A stretch of 64,000 nt of DNA from Serratia odorifera (GTDB lineage Bacteria > Pseudomonadota > Gammaproteobacteria > Enterobacterales > Enterobacteriaceae), in NCBI RefSeq assembly GCF_900635445.1, contig NZ_LR134117.1, positions 2,108,001 through 2,172,000 of the forward strand, given 5' to 3'. The notes below the pieces were generated by a model. That model saw only the letters and a program-made list of their open reading frames with translations, ran no database searches and was not told where the DNA came from. Shown here piece by piece: positions 26,988 through 35,877 of this stretch. The translations under genes and the position numbers were made by a program. Within the stretch, counting starts at the first letter, position 1, and each line of letters begins with the position of its first letter.

Positions 26988-27203
26988 GGCAATCGGCTCT
27001 CTAAAAAGGTTCCGAATACTCCACGCGCCGGGCTGCCAAGCGGTTTGGCCGGCGTACGGGCTGTCCCGTAACCGGCGTGAACCATGGTGACTGCCAGAGA
27101 AACCGCGGAAAGTATGTTTGATATAAATGGTAAGCATCTGGACGACGGATTGTTAGCCAGTTAATCTGGTCGGCATATTCAAATTTCCTGACAGAGAGAA
27201 GCG

Positions 27204-28100
27204 ATGGCCAGAGATCGGGCGTTAACGCTTGAGGCGTTACGGGTAATGGATGCGATTGATCGGCGTGGCAGTTTCGCGGCGGCGGCCGATGAATTGGGGC
27301 GAGTGCCGTCGGCGCTCAGCTATACCATGCAAAAACTGGAAGAAGAGTTGGACGTGGTGCTGTTTGACCGCTCTGGACACCGCACCAAATTCACCAACGT
27401 TGGGCGCATGCTATTGGAGCGCGGTCGGGTGCTGCTGGAGGCGGCAGACAAACTGACCACCGATGCCGAAGCGTTGGCGCGTGGCTGGGAAACCCATCTG
27501 ACCATCGTCAGCGAGGCGCTGTCGCCGCCGAGCCTGTTGTTCCCACTGGTTGACAAGCTGGCGTTGAAAGCCAATACCCAGGTGTCGATTTTTACCGAGG
27601 TGCTGGCCGGTGCCTGGGAGCGACTGGAGCAAGGGCGTGCGGATATCGTTATTGCACCAGACATGCATTTTCGCGCTTCGTCGGAGATCAACACCCGCAA
27701 GCTGTACAAGGTCATGAGCGTGTACGTCGCCGCGCCGGATCATCCGATTCACCTGGAGCCGGAGCCGCTGTCGGAAACCACGCGGGTCAAATATCGCGGC
27801 ATCGCGGTGGCGGATACCGCGCGTGAGCGGCCGGTATTGACGGTACAGTTGCTCGACAAGCAGCAGCGTCTGACCGTCAGTACCATTGAAGATAAACGGC
27901 TGGCGCTGCTGGCGGGGCTGGGGGTTGCCACCATGCCATACCCGATGGTGGAACAGGATATCGCTGCCGGGCGGCTGCGGGTTGTGGGGCCGGAATACAG
28001 CCGCGAGGCAGATATTATCATGGCCTGGCGGCGTGACAGCATGGGAGAGGCCAAGGCCTGGTTCCTGCGTGAAATCCCGCGCCTGTTTATCCAGCGCTAA
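27204..28100 (+). CDS. yhaJ: YhaJ, LysR-type transcriptional regulator
   Basis: The 298-residue protein has a LysR winged helix-turn-helix (residues 5-65) and a substrate-binding effector domain. It is about 80% identical by eye to E. coli YhaJ, which activates yqhD-related and yhaK-region genes and virulence loci and has been reported to respond to nitroaromatic compounds. Divergence from yhaK across 216 bp suggests that it regulates yhaK. Confidence 0.93.
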   Translation: MARDRALTLEALRVMDAIDRRGSFAAAADELGRVPSALSYTMQKLEEELDVVLFDRSGHRTKFTNVGRMLLERGRVLLEAADKLTTDAEALARGWETHLTIVSEALSPPSLLFPLVDKLALKANTQVSIFTEVLAGAWERLEQGRADIVIAPDMHFRASSEINTRKLYKVMSVYVAAPDHPIHLEPEPLSETTRVKYRGIAVADTARERPVLTVQLLDKQQRLTVSTIEDKRLALLAGLGVATMPYPMVEQDIAAGRLRVVGPEYSREADIIMAWRRDSMGEAKAWFLREIPRLFIQR

Positions 28101-28102
28101 AC

Positions 28103-28134
28103 AAAACCCCGCCTCAATCAGCGGGGTTTTTATT
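28103..28134. terminator. Bidirectional terminator between yhaJ and yqjG
   Basis: AAAACCCCGC (28103-28112) and GCGGGGTTTT (28121-28130) form a perfect 10-bp stem with T runs on both strands. It serves the convergent yhaJ and yqjG. Confidence 0.93.
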
Positions 28135-29119
28135 AACCGAACCGCTGGTCGCGCCCGTGCGGCTCGTCCAGATCCTGTACCGGCCCGATGGAAATAATAC
28201 CGTGCGGGTTGATGGTGGCGTGGCTGCGATAATAGTGATTGCGGATATGCGCCAGATCGACGGTGTCGGCGATGCCCGGCAGTTGATAAATATCGCGCAG
28301 GAAACCGTACAGGTTCAGGTAATCGCTGATGCGGCGCTTATCGCATTTGAAGTGGGTAACGTACACCGGATCGAAACGCACCAGGGTAGTCCACAGCCGC
28401 AGATCGGCTTCGGTCAGACGGTCGCCGGTCAGGTAACGATGCTGGCCAAGGATCTGCTCCAGACGCTCCAATGAGGCGAACACCCCGTTCACTGCTTCGT
28501 CATACGCCTCCTGGCTGGTGGCAAATCCGGCCTTATAGACGCCGTTATTGACGGAGTCATAAATCCAACCATTCAACTGGTCAATTTTTTCCCGCAGTTC
28601 TGGTGGGTAATAATCACCCGCCCGGGCACCGATGCCATCGAACGCGCTATTGAACATGCGAATAATATCGGCAGATTCATTACTGACAATGGTTTGTTGG
28701 CGCTTGTCCCACAGCACTGGAACGGTAACGCGGCCGGTATAGTGCGGATCGGCGCGCAGATACAATTGATACAGGAAGTCGGCGTGGTAAAGAGCGTCAC
28801 CGGTCGCCGCAGGGAAGTCAGTACCGAACGTCCAGCCGTTTTCCAGCATCAGCGGATGCACGACTGACACCGGGATAAGCTGCTCCAGTCCTTTTAATTT
28901 GCGCATCAACAGGGTGCGGTGCGCCCAGGGGCAGGCGAGGGAAACGTACAGATGATAACGATCTTTTTCGGCGTTGAACCCGCCGCTACCGTGTTCGCCC
29001 GGTTGACCGTCGGCGGTTACCCAGTTACGGAACTGAGAGGTTGAACGCTTGAAACGGCCGCCGGTGGATTTTGTGTCGTACCAGATGTCTTGCCAAACGC
29101 CATCAACGAGTTGTCCCAT
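28133..29119 (-). CDS. yqjG: YqjG, glutathionyl-hydroquinone reductase
   Basis: YqjG is a xi-class glutathione transferase that reduces glutathionyl-hydroquinones. The 328-residue product has the catalytic CPWAHRT motif in its thioredoxin-like N-terminal domain (Cys about residue 63). The long N-terminal extension and helical C-terminal domain match E. coli YqjG (328). It lies 63 bp downstream of yqjF on the same strand, as in E. coli. Confidence 0.96.
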   Translation of the reverse strand: MGQLVDGVWQDIWYDTKSTGGRFKRSTSQFRNWVTADGQPGEHGSGGFNAEKDRYHLYVSLACPWAHRTLLMRKLKGLEQLIPVSVVHPLMLENGWTFGTDFPAATGDALYHADFLYQLYLRADPHYTGRVTVPVLWDKRQQTIVSNESADIIRMFNSAFDGIGARAGDYYPPELREKIDQLNGWIYDSVNNGVYKAGFATSQEAYDEAVNGVFASLERLEQILGQHRYLTGDRLTEADLRLWTTLVRFDPVYVTHFKCDKRRISDYLNLYGFLRDIYQLPGIADTVDLAHIRNHYYRSHATINPHGIISIGPVQDLDEPHGRDQRFG

Positions 29120-29182
29120 GGGAGTCTCCTTGCTATAGAGGTGGCAGAGCCAGATTGCGCTGACTCTGCCAGGGTCGCTAGA

Positions 29183-29578
29183 TTACCATTTCTTGTTCAG
29201 CAGGCGGTCAATGCTGAAAGCACCTGGTCCGGCCACGGCCAATACGATGTAGCCGCCGGCGATGGTCAGGTTTTTCATGAACATCAGCTGATTGACGCCT
29301 TCAGCGAAGTTGGTGTGGAACAGCAACGCAGTCAGGATGGTGAAGCCGGCGGTGAACAGCGCAGTGGTGCGAGTCAGGAAGCCGAACAGGATAGCCAGGC
29401 CGCCACCGAACTCCAGCAGAATGGTCAGCGGCAGCAGAAAGCCTGGTACGCCCATCGCCTGCATATATTGTTGAGTCCCTGCATAAGCATCACCCATTTT
29501 GCCGTAGCCTGCCACGATGAACAGGATTGGCATCAGGATACGCGCTACCAGCAAACCAGCATCTTCTAATTTTTTCAT
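29183..29578 (-). CDS. yqjF: YqjF, DoxX-family inner-membrane protein
   Basis: The 131-residue protein has four predicted membrane helices and is a DoxX-family member. The GGLAILFGF and FAEGVNQLMFMKNL segments match E. coli YqjF. The family is linked to quinone or thiol chemistry in other bacteria, but YqjF itself has no proven activity. Two adjacent ATGs (29581 and 29578) are possible; the second matches homologues. It probably shares an mRNA with yqjG. Confidence 0.92.
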   Translation of the reverse strand: MKKLEDAGLLVARILMPILFIVAGYGKMGDAYAGTQQYMQAMGVPGFLLPLTILLEFGGGLAILFGFLTRTTALFTAGFTILTALLFHTNFAEGVNQLMFMKNLTIAGGYIVLAVAGPGAFSIDRLLNKKW

Positions 29579-29869
29579 CATTCACTCCAAACGTGATTTC
29601 GTGCGCCACTGACGGCGTAGTTTTTTCATTGCCGACATAAGCGGTTGCCATGCCGTGTCTTTTCGATGGAGTGGATGTTAAACGTGAATGCAGTCGGTTG
29701 TTAGCAAGTAATACTGTCGTAATTATTCAAAAATACTGAAATCATAGCCTGCTAATAAAAATAGCGGAATCAGCTGCTTGCAAGCACCGCGCGCAATAAA
29801 AAGCAAAAAGCCGGCAAGCGGCCTGTTGTAACAACAAGATCATGGAACAACGGCAGAAAGGGTGATGGG

Positions 29870-30157
29870 CTATTTGGCGGTGAAGGTTTTGCGGATCAGT
29901 TTAATGGTACCCCATGCGCCCAGCGCCCGGCGTGACCAGCGGATCAGTTTGCTCGGGTGGCGAATGCCGTATACCGCCATGATGCTGGAGCCGATGACCA
30001 GATATTTGCGCATGCCGAACAGCGTTTGATAGCCGCGATCGATACGCTCGGTTTTTTCCAGCCATTGTTGCCGATTGTCAGCCAGATCCAGACGCTGTTG
30101 CTGGATCTGGCGGATCAGACGGGCTTTTTTCCATTCCAGATACTGGCGGCGGCTCAT
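29870..30157 (-). CDS. yqjK: YqjK-like protein
   Basis: The 95-residue basic protein has an N-terminal coiled region rich in Arg, Gln and Lys and one weak hydrophobic segment near residues 52-64. It is homologous to E. coli YqjK, whose role is unknown. Its ATG overlaps the yqjE stop by 4 bp. It is the last gene of the stationary-phase yqjDEK cluster. Confidence 0.88.
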   Translation of the reverse strand: MSRRQYLEWKKARLIRQIQQQRLDLADNRQQWLEKTERIDRGYQTLFGMRKYLVIGSSIMAVYGIRHPSKLIRWSRRALGAWGTIKLIRKTFTAK

Positions 30158-30555
30158 TTGTCGCCCTCCAGTGCGGCACGGTCCTGTTCCAGCTGTTTGC
30201 GGGTTTCGCTCATCAGCGTGGTGCGTTTCGCCTTGACCAGTGTCCAGATGATGCCGACGATGGCCAGGAACAACAGAACGGCGGTGGTAATCCCTAACGC
30301 CATAACGCGATAGGCCGGATCGATCGCCCAGAATAGCAGGATCAGCAGACTCATCAGGCCAAATGCGGTAAACAGCAGGCTGATGCCGGCCATCATCAAT
30401 AACTGGATGAGGTTGGCTTTTTCCTCTTCCAGTTCGACGACCGCCAGCCGTAGCCGCGTTTCCACCATGCCGACAAGAATGGTGATGATACGCTGGCCGA
30501 TATCCAGGACCCCTTTGGCGGGGCCCTGCGCACGGTTTTGCGATTGCTCAGTCAT
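30154..30555 (-). CDS. yqjE: YqjE, phage-holin-superfamily-III membrane protein
   Basis: The 133-residue protein (MTEQSQNRAQGPAKG start) has two membrane segments (about residues 46-70 and 76-100) and a charged C-terminus. It matches the Phage_holin_3_6 family, to which E. coli YqjE belongs; no holin activity is implied. The open frame continues to 30624 inside yqjD, but the ATG at 30555, 2 bp after the yqjD stop, fits homologues. Confidence 0.9.
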   Translation of the reverse strand: MTEQSQNRAQGPAKGVLDIGQRIITILVGMVETRLRLAVVELEEEKANLIQLLMMAGISLLFTAFGLMSLLILLFWAIDPAYRVMALGITTAVLLFLAIVGIIWTLVKAKRTTLMSETRKQLEQDRAALEGDK

Positions 30556-30557
30556 AA

Positions 30558-30863
30558 TCAGCGACGCGCAAGCAGAACGCCCAGCACTACGCCCACGGCT
30601 GCGCCAATACCGATGCCGGTCCATGGATTGTCGCGTACGTAGTCGTCGGCCTGACCGGCGATTTGCTTGGTTTGGGTAGCGATTTTGTCGCCGGCATCGC
30701 TCAGACGAGCGCGTGTATCCTTCAGCGCGCCTTCTGCTTTGGAGCGTAATTTCTCCAGCTCAGCTTTCGATTTATCACTGGAGGAGTTCAGCACTTCTTC
30801 CAGCGTATCGGCTAACGACTTCAGTTCAGCGCGTAAATTTTCTGCATTTGAATCTTGTGCCAT
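30558..30863 (-). CDS. yqjD: YqjD, tail-anchored ribosome-binding protein (DUF883)
   Basis: The 101-residue protein has a long amphipathic coiled N-terminal region and a C-terminal membrane anchor (GIGIGAAVGVVLGVLLARR). This is the layout of the ElaB/YqjD/YgaM family, which tethers ribosomes to the membrane in stationary phase in E. coli. It heads the yqjDEK operon. Confidence 0.93.
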   Translation of the reverse strand: MAQDSNAENLRAELKSLADTLEEVLNSSSDKSKAELEKLRSKAEGALKDTRARLSDAGDKIATQTKQIAGQADDYVRDNPWTGIGIGAAVGVVLGVLLARR

Positions 30864-31024
30864 TTCGTTAACTCCTTAACGTTACTGAGAGACTTCAACA
30901 TAGCGGATTTTTTGCTCGGAGCAAAGGGCTGTCCCGTAGCCGATATCACTCATTGAGCCAGCGTTATCACATTAAAATCCCGTGCAATGCGGCTCTCATC
31001 GATATTTCCGCTATTGGAAAATAA

Positions 31025-31396
31025 TTATTCTGCCTGCGCTTGCTTAAGCTCTGCTTCAGCTTCTGCCAGTTTTTGCTGTTTCTTGGCGATCTTGTCCAAC
31101 TTACCGGTTTGCTGCGCTTCCACCAGTTCTTGTTTACGCTCGGCGACCTTGCTTTGCTTTTCTGCAATTTTTTCCTGACGCTCGGCCTGCAAACCGGCTT
31201 CGGTGCAGTTGTCCTGCACTTCGCTCAGCGCTTTTTTCAGCCCGGTGACGCGGTGCTCGTTGCCATGCTGAGTGGCATAATCGATCTGCTGCTGAATGTC
31301 CTGCGCCTTCGCGGCACAACCACCGGTAGCGGCAGAAGACAGCGCGGAGAAAGCGAGCAGTGGGAGTGCCAGTAAGCTTGCGTGGCGTAATTTCAT
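31025..31396 (-). CDS. yqjC: YqjC, periplasmic DUF1090 protein
   Basis: The 123-residue precursor has a signal peptide (cleaved near SSAA, residue 23), two cysteines and a long Lys/Glu/Gln coiled coil with EAE and AEK repeats. This is typical of DUF1090. E. coli YqjC is induced at acid pH; its molecular role is unknown. Confidence 0.92.
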   Translation of the reverse strand: MKLRHASLLALPLLAFSALSSAATGGCAAKAQDIQQQIDYATQHGNEHRVTGLKKALSEVQDNCTEAGLQAERQEKIAEKQSKVAERKQELVEAQQTGKLDKIAKKQQKLAEAEAELKQAQAE

Positions 31397-31573
31397 GGGT
31401 TCTATTCCTTATTAGGGATGCATTGGCATGCATCCAGGTTCCTGCTGCCGATGTGGCAGTGCGAATGGCGTATCGCTGACCACTGCTGTTATTCAGCATA
31501 GTCATAAATCATCTGGACACCAAAATTTAAGGCGTAAACGACCGACGATTGGCGATTTAATGAACGGATGGTA

Positions 31574-31597
31574 AATCCCTTCAGCAAGAAGGGATTA
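31574..31597 (-). terminator. Hairpin at the end of mzrA
   Basis: AATCCCTT (31574-31581) pairs perfectly with AAGGGATT (31589-31596). On the minus strand it overlaps the mzrA stop and is followed by a short T run (TTTACC), so it is a weak terminator candidate for yqjA-mzrA. Confidence 0.5.
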
Positions 31598-31969
31598 TCC
31601 CAGATTCAGCGGGGCGCGTGCAAATTTGCGTACCCACTGGGTGGGCGCAGGCGTTTCACTCAGAGCGATGATATAGCCTGGCGGCAGAATGGTTTCCAGC
31701 GCTTCCCGCGCCAGCAATTGCTGTTCCGGCGAATCCAGCCGGATCACCAGCCCATCACCATCCGGGGTGATGCTTTTGATACGAATGCCGCGCTCGTCCA
31801 GGCGCTGATAAACATAAAAACCGTCCGGCAATGACAGGCCGTGCTGGTTGGTGCGAATACGCAGTTCGCTTTCGGTGCGCATCATGGCAGGCACCAGCAG
31901 GACGGTGAGCGCCAGCAGGGCCAGCGCTATTATCAGGGGGTATTGCCAGCGCGGACGTTTCGCTCTCAC
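31595..31969 (-). CDS. mzrA: MzrA, modulator of EnvZ/OmpR
   Basis: MzrA is a small single-span inner-membrane protein that binds EnvZ and links the CpxA and EnvZ/OmpR pathways. The 124-residue product has one membrane helix (about residues 11-30) and a periplasmic domain with the LSLPDGFYVYQRLDERGI segment. The ATG overlaps the yqjA stop by 4 bp. The yqjA frameshift upstream would disturb this coupling if real. Confidence 0.93.
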   Translation of the reverse strand: MRAKRPRWQYPLIIALALLALTVLLVPAMMRTESELRIRTNQHGLSLPDGFYVYQRLDERGIRIKSITPDGDGLVIRLDSPEQQLLAREALETILPPGYIIALSETPAPTQWVRKFARAPLNLG

Positions 31970-32638
31970 GCGTTTTTCCCCTGATCGGCGCGCTTCTTGC
32001 GCCAGAGGACGATCAGCGAGCCCACCAGCCCGACCACCAGCAACACCAGCGGCAGCAGCATCAGGCAGAACATCAGTTGATCTTCATATTTGCGGAACAC
32101 CGGCGTCTTGCCGAGCGCAAAACCCAGCGACGTCAGGATCAGCACCCACAGCAGGCCGCTCATCCAGTTAAAGAACTGGAAACGCGCATTGCTCAGGCCC
32201 GACAGACCGGCAATGGTGGGCAGCAGGGTGCGTACAAAGGCCAGAAAACGGCCGACCAGCAGCGCGGACAGCCCGTGGCGGTGGAACAGCTGGTGTGCGC
32301 GTTGGTGATAATGGGCCGGCAGATGCGCCAGCCAGCCTTGCACCGTTCGGGTATTACCCAGCCATTTGCCCTGTATGTAACTGACCCAGCACCCCAGGCT
32401 GGCGGCAACGGTCAGAATGAATATGGTCAACGGGAAGTTCATCGTACCTTTGGCCACCAGCACGCCGACCAGGATCAGCAGGCTATCGCCGGGCAGAAAC
32501 GCGGCCGGTAACAGGCCATTTTCCAAAAAAAAGAATCATGAACAGCAGCACGTACAGCGTCCATACCAGCGACGGATTCGCCAGCGTTTCGAAGTCCTGC
32601 TGCCACAAGGCATCCAACAGTTGTTTAATGATGTCCAT
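31966..32638 (-). pseudogene. yqjA: YqjA, DedA-family membrane transporter, frameshifted
   Basis: YqjA is a DedA-family protein needed for membrane homeostasis, alkaline pH growth and drug tolerance; DedA proteins are linked to undecaprenyl-phosphate recycling. Reading from the ATG at 32638 gives MDIIKQLLDALWQQDF and then ends out of frame at the run of eight A (plus strand) at 32525-32532. Removing one base restores a 223-residue protein that joins ILFLENGLLPAAFLPGDS to the rest of the family sequence. Otherwise translation would need the TTG at 32526. Confidence 0.88.
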
Positions 32639-32765
32639 CCAGTGTTCCTAAAACGTCTTTGTTTGGCTTTCTCTCAGCGGCGGATCTGGAAGGGCTGAAA
32701 GCGCGCGGGCGATCCGGTACTGCTGATTCGGCGTGACTTTTTGCTTGTGGTGGTTGCGACACCGA

Positions 32766-33209
32766 TCATGAGTGGTAAGTCAGCGAGCCTCGATAAAGCA
32801 TGTTGCTCTCTTTCCAACCGCCAATTCGGCTCTGCTGGCGCGACGAATGCAGCGTCCAGTTGACCTGATGCAGACGGTTTGGCGCGATGGCTGGCTGGCG
32901 CGACGGTTTGCGCTCGCCGAGCTGCTCAGCTAAAGCATAGGCTGGCGTCAGCGCGGCGAAAGAAAACAGCGAACAGGAATAAGAGTGAACCCGCGGCAAC
33001 AGCAGCGGCAGTTTCCCTGGAGCCTTGCGCTGCAAATTGGCCAGTGGACGCAGCGCCGACTGCTGAGCGGTCGGTGCGAGAACTTGCTGGTCAATCACGC
33101 TGCTAAAGGCAGAAGGCGTGAAAGTGAGTTGCGCTGCGTAGAGCTTTTGGCCGGAAACCGAACCGGTCCAGCAAAAAAGAGCAATAAGCATGGCAAGCAA
33201 CCAGCGCAT
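32766..33209 (-). CDS. Predicted secreted protein of unknown function
   Basis: I do not recognise this 147-residue product. From the ATG at 33209 (MRWLLAMLIALFCWTG) it has a good signal peptide with likely cleavage after VSG or SGQ. The rest is rich in Ser, Gln, Ala and Leu with two close cysteines near residue 70 region and no known motif. An upstream in-frame ATG at 33236 is less likely. It sits alone between exuR and yqjA, where E. coli has no counterpart. It could be a lineage-specific envelope protein or a chance frame. Confidence 0.5.
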   Translation of the reverse strand: MRWLLAMLIALFCWTGSVSGQKLYAAQLTFTPSAFSSVIDQQVLAPTAQQSALRPLANLQRKAPGKLPLLLPRVHSYSCSLFSFAALTPAYALAEQLGERKPSRQPAIAPNRLHQVNWTLHSSRQQSRIGGWKESNMLYRGSLTYHS

Positions 33210-33294
33210 GAATTCGCGTTCCGCCCCCGAGGCCAAAGGGTAAAAAAGTGGTCTGATTCTAGCAAAACAGCAAGATCGGCAACAGGGAAATATA

Positions 33295-33331
33295 CGCCGT
33301 TGCCGGTGAATTATTACACGGCAAACGGCGG
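33295..33331. repeat. Large inverted repeat downstream of exuR
   Basis: CGCCGTTGCCG (33295-33305) is complementary to CGGCAAACGGCG (33319-33330) with one bulged A, and a GTG/CAC pair closes the 8-9 base loop. It lies 67 bp past the exuR stop. There is no T run, so it is either a factor-assisted terminator or an mRNA-stabilising hairpin. Confidence 0.6.
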
Positions 33332-33397
33332 TTTCAGCAGCGATTCAGCGGACTTTACAATACCTGACATAACCCAAGCTTTTTTGACCGCGATGGG

Positions 33398-34174
33398 TTA
33401 TTTATTGCCGTTGGCCGCATTGTCCAGATGCACCACCGGATTTTCGGCAAACAGATAGCGATCGACGTTGTATTCAAAGTCATCGGTGGTGGCGTTGAAC
33501 AGCATCTGCTTGGTGTTTTCCAGATGTTGCCACATTGCCAGTTTGGCGGCATTGGGGTCTTTGCGCATCAGGGCTTTGAGGATCTGATCGTGATCGTCGC
33601 ACCAGCTGTCGATCGATCGAGCGTCAATGTGCTCGTGCAGTTTGATCCAGTAGGGGTTGTGCGCCCGCTGGCTCCACATTTTCTCTACGATGGTGGCCAT
33701 GGCGGTATTTTGCGTCGCCAGCGCGATTTGCACGTGGAACTTCAGATCCCACTGCGAATCGCGAAAGCGATCTTCCTTGCGCGCGTGTTCCTGGATCTCC
33801 ATCAACTGGACGATGTCCTGTTTGGTGACCTGGGTGGCGGCGAACTCGGCAATGTTGCTTTCGATCAACTGTCGCGCCTGCAGCAGTTCGAACGGCCCGA
33901 CGGTGGCGAACTCGATGCTGTCGCCCGGCACCACCAGGTGCTTTTGCTGATTGGAAATAACGTGGATGCCGGAGCCTTTGCGCACTTCCACATAGCCTTC
34001 CACCTCCAGCATGATGATCGCCTCGCGCACAACGGTGCGGCTGACGTTCATCTCTTCGGCGATATAACGTTCGGCCGGCAGCTTGTCGCCGACCGGGTAA
34101 ACACCGCCCTCAATGCGTCGTTTAAGCTCGGCGGCCAATTGCTGATATAAGCGTCTGCTTTCGGTGAATTCCAT
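33398..34174 (-). CDS. exuR: ExuR, GntR-family hexuronate regulon repressor
   Basis: ExuR represses exuT, uxaCA, uxaB and uxuAB, and is relieved by hexuronates. The 258-residue product has a GntR winged helix (residues 5-75, with AERYIAEEMNVSRTVVREAI) and a FadR-type helical effector domain. Length equals E. coli ExuR. It is transcribed on the same strand as exuT and 120 bp after it. An ExuR-like palindrome lies 40 bp before its start, which suggests autoregulation. Confidence 0.96.
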   Translation of the reverse strand: MEFTESRRLYQQLAAELKRRIEGGVYPVGDKLPAERYIAEEMNVSRTVVREAIIMLEVEGYVEVRKGSGIHVISNQQKHLVVPGDSIEFATVGPFELLQARQLIESNIAEFAATQVTKQDIVQLMEIQEHARKEDRFRDSQWDLKFHVQIALATQNTAMATIVEKMWSQRAHNPYWIKLHEHIDARSIDSWCDDHDQILKALMRKDPNAAKLAMWQHLENTKQMLFNATTDDFEYNVDRYLFAENPVVHLDNAANGNK

Positions 34175-34213
34175 AATGATTGCTCTGCGGTAGGAAAGGC
34201 GAGTTGCCCATAG

Positions 34214-34229
34214 ACTTGTTATACCACTT
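34214..34229. promoter_or_regulatory. ExuR/UxuR-type operator upstream of exuR
   Basis: ACTTGTTATACCACTT matches the ExuR/UxuR consensus AATTGGTATACCAATT at 13 of 16 positions, including the central TATACC. It lies between the exuT stop and the exuR start. The match is direct; binding is inferred. Confidence 0.65.
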
Positions 34230-34294
34230 AACGGTCAGCGTCGCCAGTGGCGCAGAGGCAGGAAGCCCGGCGGTTAGACCGGGCTCCCGCAGGC

Positions 34295-35594
34295 TTAATT
34301 GCCGGCAGCAACGGGCTGCAACGGCTGTTCTGCCGGCGGAGTCGCCGGGCGGTTTTGCAATACCGTCCAGATGACGATGGCGCCGAGAATATCGAACACC
34401 GACAGCGCGGCGAACAGCGGACTGAAGCCCAGCGTATCGGCCAGCGCACCGACCACCAGCGCAAACAGCGTGCTGGCGGTCCAGGCCGCCATGCCGGTAA
34501 GCCCGTTGGCGGTGGCCACTTCATTACGGCCAAACACGTCGGAAGACAGGGTGATCAACGCCCCGGACAGCGCCTGGTGTGCAAAGCCGCCGACGCACAA
34601 CAAGGCAATTGCCACATACGGGCTGGCGAACAGGCCAATCATGCCGGGGCCAATCATCAACACCGCCCCCAGGGGTGACCACCAGCTTGCGTGACACGAT
34701 CAGGTTCACCTTGAAATATTTCTGGAACAGCGGCGGCAGATAGCCGCCAACGATGCAGCCCAGATCGGCAAACAGCATCGGCATCCAGGCGAACATGGCG
34801 ATTTCCTTCAGGTTGAAACCGTAGGCCTTGAACATAAACAGCGGGATCCAGGCATTAAAGGTGCCCCAGGCCGGTTCAGCCAGAAAACGCGGCAGCGCAA
34901 TGCCCCAGAACTGACGGTTGCGCACGATCTGCCAGGCGGACAACTTTTTGCCGTTGCTGGTTTGGTGCTGTGCCTCTTGGCCATCCAGAATGTAGCTGCG
35001 CTCTTGGTCGCTGAGCTTTTTCTGGTCTTTCGGGTGTTTATAGAAGATCAGCCAGCAGATGGCCCAGATCAGGCTCAGCACGCCGGTGATGATAAACGCC
35101 ATCTGCCAACTGTGGGCGACGATGGCCCATACCACCAGCGGTGGGGCAATCATGCCACCGATGGAGGAACCGACGTTGAAGTAGCCGACGGCGATCGAGC
35201 GTTCTTTGGCCGGGAACCATTCGCTGCTGGCCTTCAGCCCGGCAGGGATCATCGCCGCCTCTGCCATGCCGACCGCACCGCGAGCCAGCGCCAGCCCGCC
35301 CCAGCTGTTGGCCAGCGCGGTGCCCATACAGAACAGCGCCCAAAGAATGGCGAACATGGCATAGCCGACCTTGGTGCCAAGCACGTCCAGCACGTAACCT
35401 GCCACCGGCTGCATCACGGTATAACAGGCGGAATAGGCCGCCACGATATAGGAATATTGCTGGGTGGTGATGTGCAGGCTGCTTTCCAGCGTCGGTGCCG
35501 CCACCGCGATCGCGTTGCGGGTCAGATAGCCCAAGACGGTGCCGATGGTTACCAGCCCGATCATGTACCAGCGTAACCCTTTGATTTTACGCAT
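34295..35594 (-). pseudogene. exuT: ExuT, hexuronate MFS transporter, frameshifted
   Basis: ExuT imports galacturonate and glucuronate by proton symport. From the ATG at 35594 (MRKIKGLRWYMIGL) the frame follows E. coli ExuT through YNLIVSRKLVVT-type sequence, then shifts at the GGGG (plus strand) at 34672-34675. The rest, LMIGPGMIGLFASPYV to the end, continues in another frame. Deleting one base gives 432 residues, exactly the E. coli length. Twelve membrane helices would be restored. As written the product loses the last third. Confidence 0.93.
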
Positions 35595-35644
35595 GCGTTG
35601 TCTCTCCAATCGGATAAGTCAGTAGTGCAAGTGGCGAGAAGATA

Positions 35645-35660
35645 ACTTGTCATACAGATT
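35645..35660. promoter_or_regulatory. Possible ExuR operator near exuT
   Basis: ACTTGTCATACAGATT matches the ExuR/UxuR consensus at 11 of 16 positions and lies 51 bp before the exuT start, beside the CRP-like site. It is a moderate match only. Confidence 0.4.
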
Positions 35661-35665
35661 TAAAA

Positions 35666-35681
35666 GTTGAGTGACATCACA
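35666..35681. promoter_or_regulatory. CRP-like site between exuT and uxaC
   Basis: GTTGA and TCACA half-sites flank a 6-base spacer (GTGACA), giving 9 of 10 matches to TGTGA-N6-TCACA. The exuT/uxaC divergent region is under cAMP-CRP control in E. coli, so the placement is sensible. Confidence 0.6.
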
Positions 35682-35812
35682 AAAGTCATTATTCAATTCG
35701 GCAATAATGCGCATGCTGTGCTTAAGCTTGATAGGGGGTTTTTTGGCCTATGAACGCTGTTTTACAGGCAAGAAAGCGGTTTTTAGGTGAAAAAAATCTG
35801 GACTGACCGTCT

Positions 35813-35828
35813 AATTGGTGTGATAACT
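35813..35828. promoter_or_regulatory. Possible ExuR operator upstream of uxaC
   Basis: AATTGGTGTGATAACT keeps the full left half of the ExuR/UxuR palindrome (AATTGGT) and part of the right half, 11 of 16 overall. It lies 50 bp before the uxaC start. Confidence 0.45.
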
Positions 35829-35877
35829 TTTCGGCATTGAGGCGACACAGAACGGTACGCAAGGTGAGGAACCTGAT

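Noticed and set aside
30154..30555. yqjE as a phage holin and prophage remnant
   Set aside because: The holin-family resemblance is shared by chromosomal YqjE in E. coli in the same yqjDEK operon; no phage genes are nearby.
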